Assembly: GCA_026545765.1 (NCBI GenBank)
Contig: CM048843.1
Coordinates: 7,174,001-7,238,000 of the forward strand
Direction of reading: 5' to 3'
DNA: 64,000 nucleotides
From: Plantago major
Taxonomy: Eukaryota > Streptophyta > Magnoliopsida > Lamiales > Plantaginaceae
Positions 24,306 through 36,243 of the stretch are shown piece by piece. A model generated the notes under the pieces. It had not been told where the DNA came from and made no database searches. It was given only the letters and a program-made list of their open reading frames with translations. The translations under genes and the position numbers were made by a program. Within the stretch, counting starts at the first letter, position 1. Each line of letters opens with the position of its first letter.

Positions 24306-24310
24306 CATTT

Positions 24311-24345
24311 TGTTACTGAGATAGTAGGAGATGTATTTGGATGAC
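24311..24345 (+). pseudogene. Continuation of the broken last exon beyond the copia element
   Basis: Reads on from the target duplication as VTEIVGDVFG and ends TGA at 24343-24345. It matches the frame reaching the element from the left at 17511-17549. The downstream 3' UTR is not defined. Confidence 0.45.
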
Positions 24346-26754
24346 TCGGGTTGTTCTTGTTAGGACATTTTGCTTTCAGTGCAGGACATGATTATATGAT
24401 AACCCAACAGTGGAGTTCTGAGAAATCAAAAAATGTAGCTTCTCGTATTTGATGTTTCTGTCCATTTTTTGGAGTAATATTTTGGATTCTTAGAATCAGC
24501 AAATTATATAGAACTGTGCCTGAGAATCTTAGAGCCTGGTTGTGAGTTCAACTCTTAAGATGCTTATTTTGCAAAAGATCACCTAAGAGATGTGGAGGTT
24601 GCCTGAGAGTAGGTAGTTGTATTTTCTCATGGCTACAGCACAAATCAAATTCTGGGTTGCTCAATGGATACCTTTTTATCCTCTCGTCGAACTACATAAC
24701 CCGTATTGTGCATGATGGATGTGACTCTCACTGATGATCATATTAATTTATCACAAAGTACTCACATATATACTAAGTTTTAAAATGTTGTACTCTATCT
24801 TTGAAAGTGTAGAAAAAAAAAGATAGTTTGGATATCTATATAATAGTGATGTTAGTATTAGATTATAATATATAGTTGGACATATTATCTTTAAAAAGTA
24901 TCACAATCTGCATGTGTATATTTGTTTGTTGATCTTTTTTTACATTGTTATGATTCTAACTGTTATAAAGCAAATTTATATTGATCATACAATTTTTTTT
25001 ATTTAAAAAAACGTCTTTATATTATGAAACTAACATATTAATTTCAACGTATTAGTATTTGTAGTTGCGCTATACTTTTTTATTAATAAATCTAAATAGG
25101 TCAAATAAAATAAAAATGTCTATGTACACTGGAAGTTACAAAATGGAATAAAATATTGTGTATATAAACATCGTTTGTAAAGATGATTAATTTGAACAAC
25201 ATCGTTCGTAAAGATTATTAATTTAAACGTTTATTATTATATTTTGTTAAATACATGAGTAATACGCCAGTACATGTTACATACTCTTGATGAACTGAAA
25301 ATTGAAAAACGTATATATTGAAATTGCAAAATCATTCAATCCTATTTGGCTGACTGGTACAATTAACAATGCCAAAAAAAAAAAAAAAAAAAAAAACTTC
25401 GAATCCGATACACAATTAATCTCAAAATATGTCATACATTCGGGACACTTGATGTGAAAGCGCTGATGTACACTACTGAATGAACGACGTGTGCAAAAAC
25501 GCTGAAAGTCGAATTCTCCCCACAAGAAATAGCAGAATTTTACTTTCAGTCTGGCACATAAATTGTATTTTCGATTCTCTAGGTACTGCGTTCCTACATA
25601 AGATTGTCTAATAGCCACCAATCTTTTGAGTCCCATAAGTGTAGTACCACTTGAAGGAGACATTAGACAGAATATTGATGAGAAGTAAACGTGATCTTCA
25701 TGTCCCCTTATATGATCTAAGTAAAAATTCCAATTTTCTAAATGACAAATGCTCAGAGACGTCCTCCTGCAATTTAACATGTTATGCTGCGTTTTTTAAC
25801 ATATATGAAACAAATTAAATTATCGAATTAGTGTATATCGAATGTCTCACCATATATGCTTCTGGATTGTTTGCATTGAGGCACAGGTTCATAAACTAGG
25901 TCTTGCGTAACATTGGTGTTTTATAAGCAACACGTTGACATGCAACATAGTTTATTTTTGAATAAAATCATGGGTATTTGTATATCGGCGAAGACTTTTT
26001 TTGATATGTAGAATACAAAATCAAACAATGAGTCATTATAGTTGAAAGCGTACAACTCGATTAGCATGTAGTATATGCATAATACTTACATTTTCATGAC
26101 CATGGCGGAGTTAGACATGCTTGATATGGTTAACAAAAATATGATGTACATTTGCAAATGATCTTGTAGTATGGAGAAACATATTCCTGACTCGCGTGAT
26201 GGATATTTCATGGCGAATGATGATCGAAATGATTTGTCACTGCCGAGTTGAAACATGATGTCAGTGTATTAATATGGAAGTTTATTTTAAAATTAAGTTC
26301 TTAATTTGTTAGTTGAGATATTCTTGGATTGTGTACAATAATTGATATGTAAATATACTAAGAATAGTATATCTAAATATAGACATAATAGTAACATCTT
26401 TTTGTACCGTGAAAGTTGGATTATTTCCAAACCTTTTATATCAGTTAGTTGAATCCATATGAAACATGTTGAGAGTTAAACATTTTCTTGAGGATTAAAA
26501 ATCATTTTTTCTTAGCTTGGATTTACCACATCAGCTTTTGGGTTATGTGGCATGACTACTTGTTCATTTACATATGTGGTATGACTACTTGTTCATTTAC
26601 ATCATCACTTTTATCATATATTGGAACATTTTAGGGGCATAATTGTACATTCAAGTGGGGTTTGAAGGGAGTTTTTTTATGGTTTGGTTTGGTTTAGGTT
26701 CATGGTCTTGAATCTTGATTGGTAACTTTATGACAAAATGTGTTTCACAAAGTA
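24346..26754. other. Intergenic, no supported gene
   Basis: AT-rich sequence with homopolymer runs (20 or more A near 25375-25396). A minus-strand open frame of about 120 codons before the A-run (25400-25780) has several cysteines, but no domain I recognise and no splice context, so I do not call it a gene. Confidence 0.4.
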
Positions 26755-27226
26755 TCATGAGATACTATCTCTAGATAACTTATTTAGAGATGAGTTATAT
26801 TATCAATGAAATCATCCATATTATTAATCAAACCATCTATGTTGTGAACAAAATAAGTCTGGTTGTAATATGAAAAAATAGTTTGAAAACATATGTGTTT
26901 TGATAAAGAGTAAGTCTCCTGAGAGACGGTCTCTAGATAATTTATCTAGAGAATAAAGACGGGCCTATATTGTCAAGAAAATCATCAATGTTATTAATCA
27001 AAACACCTATATTCTCAACATTGGTGTTTTTTCATATTACAACAAAACTTGTTTCGTTAACATCATAGACGTTTTAATTAATATCATTGATGATTTTATT
27101 GATAATATAGTCCGTCTCTAAATAAATTAACTAAAGACCGTCTCTCATGAGACTTTGTAGTTGATGAATAATATCTATGATTTTTTTGACAATAGAGGTC
27201 CATCTCTCATGAGACTTACTCGATGT
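26755..27226. mobile_element. TIR element nested inside a relative of the same family
   Basis: The inner element, 26911-27156, starts TAAGTCTCCTGAGAGACGGT and ends with the inverse AGACCGTCTCTCATGAGACTT; the arms are similar for about 70 bp and include ATATTNTCAANAAAATCATCA. The flanks 26755-26900 and 27165-27226 look like left and right halves of a second, more diverged copy (ATCTCTAGATAACTTATTTA at one side, CCATCTCTCATGAGACTTAC at the other). No transposase; superfamily not assigned. Confidence 0.6.
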
Positions 27227-27283
27227 GTTTTTGGCACTAATTTACCCTGTTACTTTGTCTCTTCGCACATGTAGATACCGGGC

Positions 27284-27316
27284 TGGGCCTGGAAGTAAGG
27301 CCTAAAATTCAGCCCA
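27284..27316. promoter_or_regulatory. Two site II-like motifs upstream of the CSA gene
   Basis: TGGGCC at 27284-27289 and AGCCCA (TGGGCT on the other strand) at 27311-27316, about 330-360 bp before the ATG. TGGGCC/T elements are bound by TCP factors and are common in promoters of plant housekeeping genes. Use here is inferred. Confidence 0.35.
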
Positions 27317-27641
27317 AACCCGGACGGGCCAAATTGACATTCGTAGCCGTATTACTTACTGTATTCAGGGGAAGAAAAAAGGAAAAGAAAAATACAGTAA
27401 CATATCTCTGTAATCCCCAACCCTTGCGAAGAAGACGAAGATGAACAAGTTGCTTCTCAAGCAGTAGAAATATACAATTACTGCCATTATCGCTCTCTAC
27501 ACAGACGAATCAAACTCAAACCTCAATCAATTTTCGATTTTGAAGCTTCGTTGGATACATTTTGTGATCATAATTCACCTCAAGAGTGAGTTGAGAAGAG
27601 TGGTATTTTTGGGGAGGTGTAAGAACCAAGATGCGAGGACG

Positions 27642-30600
27642 ATGTGGAAGGAGATTAGCAAGAGAGAATTCGGGAAGCTTCGCCCTAATTTGTTCGCTAG
27701 TAGGGTTTCCAACTCGCGAGTTTCGTCCATCCACCTCTCGAATTACAAAGAAATTGTCTCCTCTCACCGTGGCTCAGTCAACTCCCTTCAGGTCCTTTTT
27801 CTGTTTATCTAACTATGTGCACCACAATTTCTCAATACAATTCTTCTTTTGTGGATACTTGTTTTCTGGTTGTTGCTGCAGATGGATTGTCATTGTTGTA
27901 TGTTGTAATTCTATTTGTGGGATTGTTGTTTTCCTGCTTAGGATTTATTAGATTCTTCGATGTGATTCTGGGCTCTTGCAATAAAATCGTGCGTTTAAGG
28001 TTATGATTGATGTTTTTAATTGGGTATCTGATCTAGCCAAGTCTATACACCAGGTTATTCAGTCATTGGATGTCCAGGGCTAATCATTTTCGACTTTGAT
28101 ATAAACGGCTTGGGTTTTTTGGTGAGTTCTTGTTTGTAGATCATTCGAATGGGATTATGAGCCTACCTGTAATGGCTTAAGGGTGAAGTTCTGAATTTAG
28201 AATAGACAAGTGCCTAATAACAGAGCATGTTACTACAGATAGGAACAAAAATATATGGAAATCTAGTGTAAATTCAGTTGATTGAAGAGGAAAGGCACAA
28301 AACGAGGAGAAAGTGACGATGAAAATCCGCCAATAAAGCAAGCTGTAAATGAGACAATGTGACAGGAGTAACGGATGAAATCACCTCAAGTCCTGCAATA
28401 GTAGCTACGATTTAATTCATGTTTGTATGGAAAACTAATTTTGAGCTAACTGAGCTTAATCCCATTCCAAAATCCACGCCCTCTTGCTCTGGATCTGTAG
28501 AGCAGCCTATAAGCTACAGAGGATGCTTTTATCTTCTTGTGCCAAACCAAGTTTTACTGCAAATAATATAATTAATATAAAATCTGTATGTAATGCAAGT
28601 TTATATGAAGATCTGGAGAGAACTGGAGTAGGATAGGAGTCCTAATGAATATTTGTGTTCACATTTATTGCTTTTGCTGCATGCCTGCATCAAAACTCTC
28701 TATTTGACCAACGCATCTACCTGATTCAGCGTGAAAATGTTATATTAAAAATTTTATGTGTCCCCTTTGTGATCTCAAGATCAGGTTGATCTGACAGAGG
28801 GAAGATATCTACTTGCTGGCGCATCAGATGCAACTGTTGCTGTTTACGATGTTCAACGTGCATCAGATTATGATGGGGGTGGCTTGATATCAAAGCACAA
28901 GTCTATTTTATACATAAACAAGCAACATGAGAATGGCCATAAGTATCAAGTATCCTCGGCCATCTGGTATCCAGTTGACACAGGGCTGTTTGTTACTGGA
29001 TCGTATGACCATCACATAAATGTTTGGGATACGAATACTACGCAGGTAAGTAGTTTTTTACTATGAGATGTAAAGGATTACTCTTTCCAGTAGTGAACAA
29101 TTCTGAACATGTCTGACACAGATGGTCGTGAATTTCAAAATGCCTGGTAAGGTTTATCGAACTGCTATGTCTCCACTTGCAAGATCTCACATGCTGATTG
29201 CTGCTGGGACAGAAGATGTCCAAGTCCGATTATGTGATATCGCATCTGGAGCATTTTCTCACACATTGTCTGGTCATCGTGGTATGTTAGTGCTAATACA
29301 TTATGCTGTGATTAGTATAATTATGACTCTTTAGTGATGGAAATTTTGGCTTCAATCCTTTAGTCATCTTACTATTTTTAGTCGGGAGCCATGGAATCAC
29401 AGTTGCCCAGTAACAATAATATCACCTTTGATATTGTAAGATTCTGAATAATAAAACATGACTAGTTTCCTATTTACATTTGGACAAAGAGTTGCTATCC
29501 TGAGAGAATTGATTCACTGATCTGGAAATATATGAATATTTTGTAGATTCTACAACAGTAGGTGGTTTGGATATGGGCCTCACATCTTGCTGATATATTT
29601 CCTTAATCAAGATCTTTACTGATTCTTTGCTTTGAATCTTTAGGTAGAATTAAAGAGTACCTATAAAGTATTAAAACCAAAAATTCTTCTCTGGCATGAA
29701 TTCCTGCTTGACTTTGCAGAAATGTGCATGAGCATGTAGAGACCACGAAAGAACTTGCTTACATTTCATCATCAGGAATAATTATTCAGTTGAGTAATGG
29801 TAGAATGTAACTCCTTCAATCCTAATGATTTTTATACCTTTACCTTTTACACGGTTGTTTAGCAGGGTATAATTGGTGGCACTGAGTATAAACTAATGGC
29901 AAAATATAATAAAGTGAGCTGAACATCTTTTTGTATTAGACAAGTTGTGGGTCCAGAAATAATGTAATATGAATAGAATTTGCCAAATAATAGAACATAT
30001 AAAATTGGGATGGACAAAAAAGGTAACTTATAGAATTGATTGGAATGAATTTAAAGATTACAAAATATCTGCTCTTTCTGATGTAGTTTAAGACAAATTT
30101 GACATTGGATATACTCATGATAAGTGATGAGTATTAAGTGAGGAAATACCGAAATAGTCTCAGATATCTCATCCTTACTTTGATTGGGAAAGCCTGGATC
30201 AACAGGGTATCTGAATCTTGTCACCCTTTGCGTTATGCTGCATGTTTGTGTTGTCATACAAAAAGTTAGAAGAGTTCAGCTCACAACATCAATGTGGTCA
30301 TATGTAAAATGCTTCATGTGAATGATCATAGTGTTTATTTCCTTGTTATGTCAAGACGGTATAATGTCATTGGAGTGGTCTACTTCAAGTGAGTGGGTTC
30401 TGGTTACTGGAGGATGTGATGGTGCTATACGATTTTGGGACATCAGGCGGGCTGGATGTTTTCGGGTCTTAGATCAATCTCATACACAGTTTGGAAGACG
30501 CCCGCCTCTCCTAGTGCGTCCGTCAAATAACAAGGTATTCTTAGAGTAACCAGCAATAAAACCAAGTATTATTTGATTGATCATAAAATCAAAGGCTAGT

Positions 30601-31957
30601 GGTTTCCTTGTTCAATCTATGCTGCAATTTAAATGAATAAAAATCTCAGTGTCATGTATTGCCTTCTAAAACTAAGAAGACCTCTAAAGTAGAGTTTTTC
30701 CACCCATATTTCTGGATTCCCTTACCTGTAGTATTATGTATGATGAACTAATGAAGTTTGCATTTTTATCTAAGATTACTTGTTTATCTAGGATCTTTTT
30801 TTGTTTGTTTGTAGAAATCATCATCAGCAGGCCAGAGTTCAGGTGCAAAAGCCCGAGTACCACATAAGAAATCCGCTAATGGGAATACTTTAAAGTCACA
30901 TGCTGTTGGTAGGATTCCTAGCCAAGTGAAAACTTCAAAGCAGAGGTTACATCCTGGAATGTTATCGAGTCTTGATCGTGCCACAGCCCATTATGGTATG
31001 GTAACGGGGTTGAAGGTTACTGATGATGGCATGTATCTTCTCAGTGCAGGTTAATTTTGACTCTCTTGTGAATAAATGCACTGCTTGCGTACCTTTTTTG
31101 AGGTTTTCTTTGTACTTCCAGCTCCTTATTGTGTGCCTTCAGTGGTCTGACATAGTTATTGCAATTTTGTCTTTTGAATTATTCAAAGCATGAGTGTAGG
31201 AGTATTAAGTAGCTTCAGGCTGGATTTAGTGCGTTTCTTGTTTCACTGGATGCGGATGACATTTCTTTCATAATTCTTGATCAAGTTTGAAATCTCAGCT
31301 CCATCTTCCTCCTGGCAGGTTCTGATTCTAGGGTTAGGTTATGGGATATGGAATCTGGGTGCAACACACTTGTAAATTACGAAACTGCACGGCTACAAAG
31401 CAGCAAAGGGATACAGATGGCTGTGTCACAAGATTCAACTCTTGCTTTTGTTCCGTGCATGGCCACTGCAAAGGTGATTGAGATTGGCATAATTTTCCAT
31501 CATTTCAACTGTGTGTGTGAATATAAGATCAGCTGTAACCTATTTTCATGATATTTCAGGCCTTTGATATGTGGTCTGGCCAAATAAAGTCGACTTTGCG
31601 TGGGCACTATGAAAATATCAATTGCTGTTGGTTCAATGCTCCCGATCAGGTAATCAACAGAAACCTGCAATCAATCATTATCACTCTAGCTTGATAGTTG
31701 ATACCATGCTATCTCTTATTACCTTACGTTTTTCTCTTTCCCTCAGGAGATATACACCGGCGGCAATGACAGACAAATTCTTGTCTGGTCTCCAGCATCC
31801 AAATTCATTGCTGATGACAATGTAATTTTGAATTCCGACCTCTTAAATCTTTACATATCAAAAGAGTTGTGGTTTGAACCTTTTGTGTGGATTGATTCAG
31901 GATGAAATCAGGAAAAGCAATGCTGCTGCAGCTGATGAAGATAACTGGAGCGACTGA
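27642..31957 (+). CDS. CSA: Cockayne syndrome A (CSA/ERCC8) WD40 protein
   Basis: Nine exons read from splice consensus and frame: 27642-27791, 28785-29045, 29122-29281, 30356-30534, 30815-31049, 31319-31473, 31560-31649, 31747-31821 and 31901-31957. They total 453 residues, the usual size for plant CSA. The start MWKEISKREFGKLRPN and HRGSVNSLQVDLTEGRYLLA are characteristic of the family. WD repeats are visible, with endings such as HINVWDTNT, IRFWDIRRAG, VRLWDMESG, FDMWSGQ and LVWSPASK; a serine/lysine-rich insert lies between the middle blades (exon 5). The C-terminus is acidic (DEDNWSD). CSA is the substrate receptor of a CUL4-DDB1 ubiquitin ligase acting with CSB when RNA polymerase II stalls at DNA damage. 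No frameshift or missing exon is seen, so the gene looks intact. Confidence 0.93.
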
Positions 31958-32008
31958 TGTTACATATTTGTATTTTGTTGTTGATGTACCTAGGTTGTGC
32001 ACATCTTG

Positions 32009-32014
32009 AATAAA
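32009..32014 (+). terminator. Polyadenylation signal of the CSA gene
   Basis: AATAAA 52 bases after the CSA stop codon, in a T-rich 3' region. Spacing is right for the plant near-upstream element. Confidence 0.5.
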
Positions 32015-32570
32015 GCATACTAGATCTACTCTAGTCTAGTGTTAAAAAATAAACGTCTAGTCGTCAACTGCCCAATGTGCAAACATGTTAAGAGATGCAG
32101 CATTTTTGGGTTAATAAAGGAAAAACTGAGCTGCTTGTTTGTATAGAACAAAATATTTTTATTGTTCATTAATGTTGTAAGAGTATAACTCTTATTATCA
32201 AATGTCAATGTTTGCATATTGAACATAACATGGATCTCTGCAATGAATCTCGTCTTTAGTCACTCTTACTCGAGAAACTTGGGAAAAATTTATTTTTGGT
32301 TCCTTAAGTTTAAGTTGTGACAGTTATCGTTTTTGCATTAAGTAGTAATGCTCCATTTTTGCATCAAGATTTGTGTATTAAATTAATTTTGGTACTCCGT
32401 TAGTCAAACTTAACGGAACCGTTAACTTTGATCGAATTAGTAAGAATTAGCATGAATTAGTCGATTTTTCATTAAGTCAGCGCGTGAATTAAACCTGCTC
32501 CAAATAAAATATTGATAAATTTTAATTAAAAAAATCATGATCAATAAAATCGACGAATATTAATAAAAAA

Positions 32571-33784
32571 AGGGCTAATTTCTGTAGGCCCCCCCTGATA
32601 AATTTGCTAATAACACTTTGGTCCCTCTGATTCTAACAATAATATCATAGGACAGAATTAACAAATCAATTACAAAACAGTCTAAAAATCAAATTGATAC
32701 CAAACACATCCTTAATTTACACTTGTAAACAATTACATTTTCATTATATATTTCACTTTATTATAAAATTGATCCAAACAATTTGTATTTACTCCATATA
32801 ATTTTTTTTTCTATTTTCATACTTACCAACAAAAATTGCAAATAACACTCATAAAAATTTAATAAAAATTTTAAATATAAAAGTTTATTATCAAATAACA
32901 AAAATTTATAAAACATATTGAAAACAAATAGAAACAAATCCATATTGTCATGCTCCATGAAAATAGCTTCTATAGATACTATGCTTTAGTATTTTTTTAT
33001 TTATGGTGGGAGAAAGATTTGTAAGAATGAAACCAGGAACCATTACTTAAGACATCAAAAACGGCTAGGAAACAACCATGTTTTAGGACTGAGTAAGTAT
33101 CTTTTAATATTTTTGTTATTTTTTGGAAGATTATATTTGAAATATCATTTTATTTCATTTATGTAAATCATTTTATATTTTTAAAACTAGTTTAAAAAAT
33201 TAGTTTTTCATTTAATTTATCAGGAACTATTACTTGAGACATAGTATTTTTTATTTATGGTGGGAGAAAGATTTGTAAGAATGAAACCAGGAACCATTAC
33301 TTAAGACATCAAAAACGTTTAGGAAACAACCATGTTTTAGGACTGAGTAAGTATTTTTTAATATTTTTGTTATTTTTTGGAAGATTATATTTGAAATATT
33401 ATTTTATTTCATTTCTGTAAATCATTTTATATTTTTAAAACTAGTTTTAAAAATTAGTTTTTCATTTAATTTATTTCTATTTTAACGTTTACTGATTTGA
33501 AACTACTTTTTTATTTATAAATATTTCTTATTGGACGCTGTGAAAGGGAATAGAAGTAAAGTATAAAATGTGACGGTTAAAAATAAGGCTATGTTTCGAA
33601 CCCGATGTAATTTATTTCCCTTTGATATAATGAAATGTTATTCTCAAAATAAAAATAAATATAAGGCCATGTTTGGAAATCAAATTTTGAAAGTAGAAAA
33701 TTGACCAATATGTTATTGTTCAAATCAGGGGGGCGGAAGTGTTATTAGGTGATTTATTGGGGGGATCTGGGGCTATTTTCCCTA
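32571..33784. mobile_element. TIR element nested in the Mutator-like element
   Basis: Left end AGGGCTAATTTCTGTAGGCC; the complement of the right end is AGGGAAAATAGCCCCAGATC. The arms agree over about 60 bp and share a CTAATAACACTT block and a run of C. AT-rich interior without coding capacity. Possible A-run target site; family unknown. Confidence 0.65.
32987..33479. repeat. Tandem duplication, two ~240-bp copies (254-bp spacing)
   Basis: Copies 32987-33225 and 33241-33479 are nearly identical. Both contain GGTGGGAGAAAGATTTGTAA and AAACAACCATGTTTTAGGAC. The duplication lies inside the nested element. Confidence 0.85.
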
Positions 33785-34301
33785 AAAAAATTAAAAAATT
33801 ATTTATATTAATAAATTTTAAAAAAATAATTAATGATTAATGAAAAATCGACTAATATAAATAAAAAATTAATTCATGATCAATTTAAATTCGACTAATA
33901 TAAATAAAAATATTAATATTAATAAATTTTAATTAAAAAAATTATTTCATCATCAATGGAAAATTGACTAATATTAATAAAAAAGTTTCATGATCAATGA
34001 AAAATTGAATAATATTAATAAAAAATATTACTATTAATAGAATATTAATAATTTTTTAATTAAAAGTTATTAATATTTTTTTAGGAGCCCATGTAGTTTA
34101 CGCACCGACTGGACGGAAAATCGACTAATTCACGCTAATTCTTACTAATTCGGTCAAAGTTAACGGTTCCGTTAAGTTTAACTAACGGAGTACCAAAATT
34201 GGACGAATACATAACTTAAGGTACCAAAATTGGACGGTCACAACTTAAGGTATCAAAACGATAACTGTCACAACTTAAGGTACCAAAAATGGATTTTTCC
34301 C

Positions 34302-34461
34302 GTACTAATTCGGTCAAAGTTAACGGTTCCGTTAAGTTTGACTAACGGAGTACCAAAATTGGATGAATACACAACTTAAGGTACCAAAATAGGACGGTCA
34401 CAACTTAAGGTACCAAAACGATAACTGTCACAACTTAAGGTACCAAAAATAGATTTTTCCC
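34302..34461. repeat. Duplicated right terminus of the Mutator-like element
   Basis: A close copy of the preceding ~160 bp (about 34140-34301), with the same CGGTCAAAGTTAACGGTTCC and CACAACTTAAGGTACCAAAA blocks. The target duplication abuts this outer copy and not the inner one. Confidence 0.8.
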
Positions 34462-34484
34462 GAGAAACTTCATACAGTGTAGGA

Positions 34485-35706
34485 ATAGAATTTTAGTGGT
34501 AAAAATATATCATTTCAGTTTAGCGTTAATTATTTATTATGTAGTGTATGAAGTCTTACGGAACACAATTTTAAAAAGTATGGAAGTTATTCTGTGAATA
34601 CGTAATATTTGCATACTACAAGAAATTGACTTCTGATCTCTTGGGAATGGAAGCTAACTTGAGAAAAAATAGATTTTTTTTTTTTTTGAAAATGAGAAAA
34701 AATAGATTGATGTCGAGTTCAGTTGTTTAACACGAGGAAAAAATAAAGAGCTTGCCAACTTGTTGAATAGTTATGAATTTTAAAAATGTCAACTCACAGC
34801 AAATGTATTTTTAAGATGTAATGTAATGGTATTCTAATTCTGATAATGTCAGATGCTACAACCAAGGATCGAGAACGGGGATTGCTTATTTTTTATAATG
34901 GAATTTAACATTTGAGTTTTGTACGTAAAACAAATTATACATGTTACCACATTTCTATGATTTTCTTTTTTTTTATAGAGAATTCCTATGATTTTCATTT
35001 ATTTCGATTTTCACCTAAATTTATAGGTCAATTCTAATGTATAAACTGATGAGGTACAGGGGAGTATGTTACAAATGGCACACTCCTCTAGATAATACTG
35101 CTTAATTCCAGGTTTTGAGCATAAACAATAAAAGATCCACTTCAGATTCCAGCAACTTAATTATTACTATCATTCAACAGGATTGCATGTAGTTTGAACA
35201 TCTGGCTGCACACACTGTTGATTTCATATATAAGTTCAGGTCCAGCATACAAGTTATCAAAAAAAAACTAAACGTAGGAAACTAAATTAGGAATCAATCA
35301 TGAAAAAATGCACTACATAGGAGGAAAAAAGAGCACGAAGTTGTTATGTTGGTGATCAATCGAGTTCCTAGACAAAACATTAATAAAATTCTAGAATTAA
35401 TAAACATTAATACTTTTCTAGAATTTCATAATAGAAAGTCCTTGGATATAGCTAGCTACTAGAAGTCCAAAAGATGAAGCATTTTTCGGATAATAAAAGG
35501 AAAATCTGAGCTTTATGGGAAGTATATCCATCTAACATGAACCTCTTTAATGAAACTCAGTCTCGTAAGATACTCCCTTTATACAGTTACAGTATGAATT
35601 AAAATTAATATATGAATATAAATAGAAGAAAAAAGTGGTCAGTTGGAAAATCAGAAATGCAAAACCAGGAAGAATTGCAAAAATGTATAATTTTAGTGGT
35701 GAAATA
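34485..35706. other. Non-coding DNA, partly duplicated at 35.68-36.25 kb
   Basis: No gene is seen. Around 34485-34660 and 35040-35100 the sequence resembles 35685-36110 and 36205-36245 (shared GAATACGTAATATT, TTACAAATGG and CTCTTTGGGAATG-type blocks). The segment near 35438-35500 resembles both 32085-32150 and 38397-38425. Confidence 0.5.
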
Positions 35707-35708
35707 TA

Positions 35709-35945
35709 CTTTCTCCATCCCGTTGAACTTATTACGTTTGACATTTTTAACTGTTTCATAGAACTTCGTACATTATTAAAAAGGAAAATATACCCACGTT
35801 CAATAAATAATAAATAATATTACACTTACACATTAAGTTGCACTTTTTGGCTTTTTGCCACATTTTTCTTTCATCATTTATTTTAAATTTTCAACTAAAA
35901 TTACGTATTAAATCTAATGTGTGAAGTTTGCTGACACGGAGGGAG
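35709..35945. mobile_element. Stowaway-like MITE (family 1, diverged copy 3)
   Basis: Ends TTTCTCCATCCCGTTGAACT and ...GCTGACACGGAGGGAG. The interior keeps the family order seen at 9295-9545 (ACATTATTAAAAAGGAAA.TA.CCCAC, then ATTACG.ATTAAATCTAATGT). It interrupts one copy of the local duplication, so it is younger than that. Confidence 0.65.
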
Positions 35946-36243
35946 AGATTATAATTTCAAAGTAAAATTAACACTTTTGATTAATATATTTATGTAGCGT
36001 GTGAAATTTACGGACACTTAAAATAGAAAACGTATGAAGTTATTTCGTGAATACGTAATATTTTCGTAAAACGAATTGACTTCTCTCTTTGGGAATGCAG
36101 CTAACTTAAAATTAATATACACATCTGGTATGAAAGGTGACATATCGCATATGACATGAGTTGGGAAGATTGAATATTGTATAAGAAGCTGTTCTCTAGA
36201 GTGTATTACGGCAAATAAGGGGAGATTTACAAATGGAATCTCT

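Larger units (their letters stand above)
17545..24310 (-). mobile_element. Ty1/copia LTR retrotransposon, complete insertion with TSD CATTT
   Basis: Minus-strand copia element of about 6.76 kb. The five bases CATTT at 17545-17549 and 24306-24310 are the target-site duplication. The element begins TGTTAG and ends AACA on its own strand. Order on the minus strand: 5' LTR (24305-23420, shortened), gag-pol (23405-19182), 3' untranslated region, purine tract (complement of 18565-18575, ATGTGGGGAT), 3' LTR (18564-17550). The primer-binding site expected after the 5' LTR is missing. gag-pol carries a stop, frameshifts and changed catalytic residues, so the copy is dead. Confidence 0.9.
32281..34461. 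mobile_element. Mutator-like non-autonomous element with 9-bp target duplication
   Basis: The left end begins GGGAAAAATTTATTTTTGGT. The complement of the right end begins GGGAAAAATCTATTTTTGGT. The inverted arms continue for about 180 bp, through AACTTAAG...GTGACAGTTATCG and GTTAACGGTTCCGTTAAG-type blocks. The nine bases GAGAAACTT flank it at 32272-32280 and 34462-34470; long TIRs with a 9-bp duplication are the Mutator pattern. It contains no transposase. A second TIR element, a tandem repeat and a duplicated right end lie within it. Confidence 0.8.

Noticed and set aside
25277-25780. 167-codon minus-strand open frame with several cysteines
   Set aside because: Its C-terminal part translates a poly-A/T run, no family is recognised and no splice or promoter context was seen.
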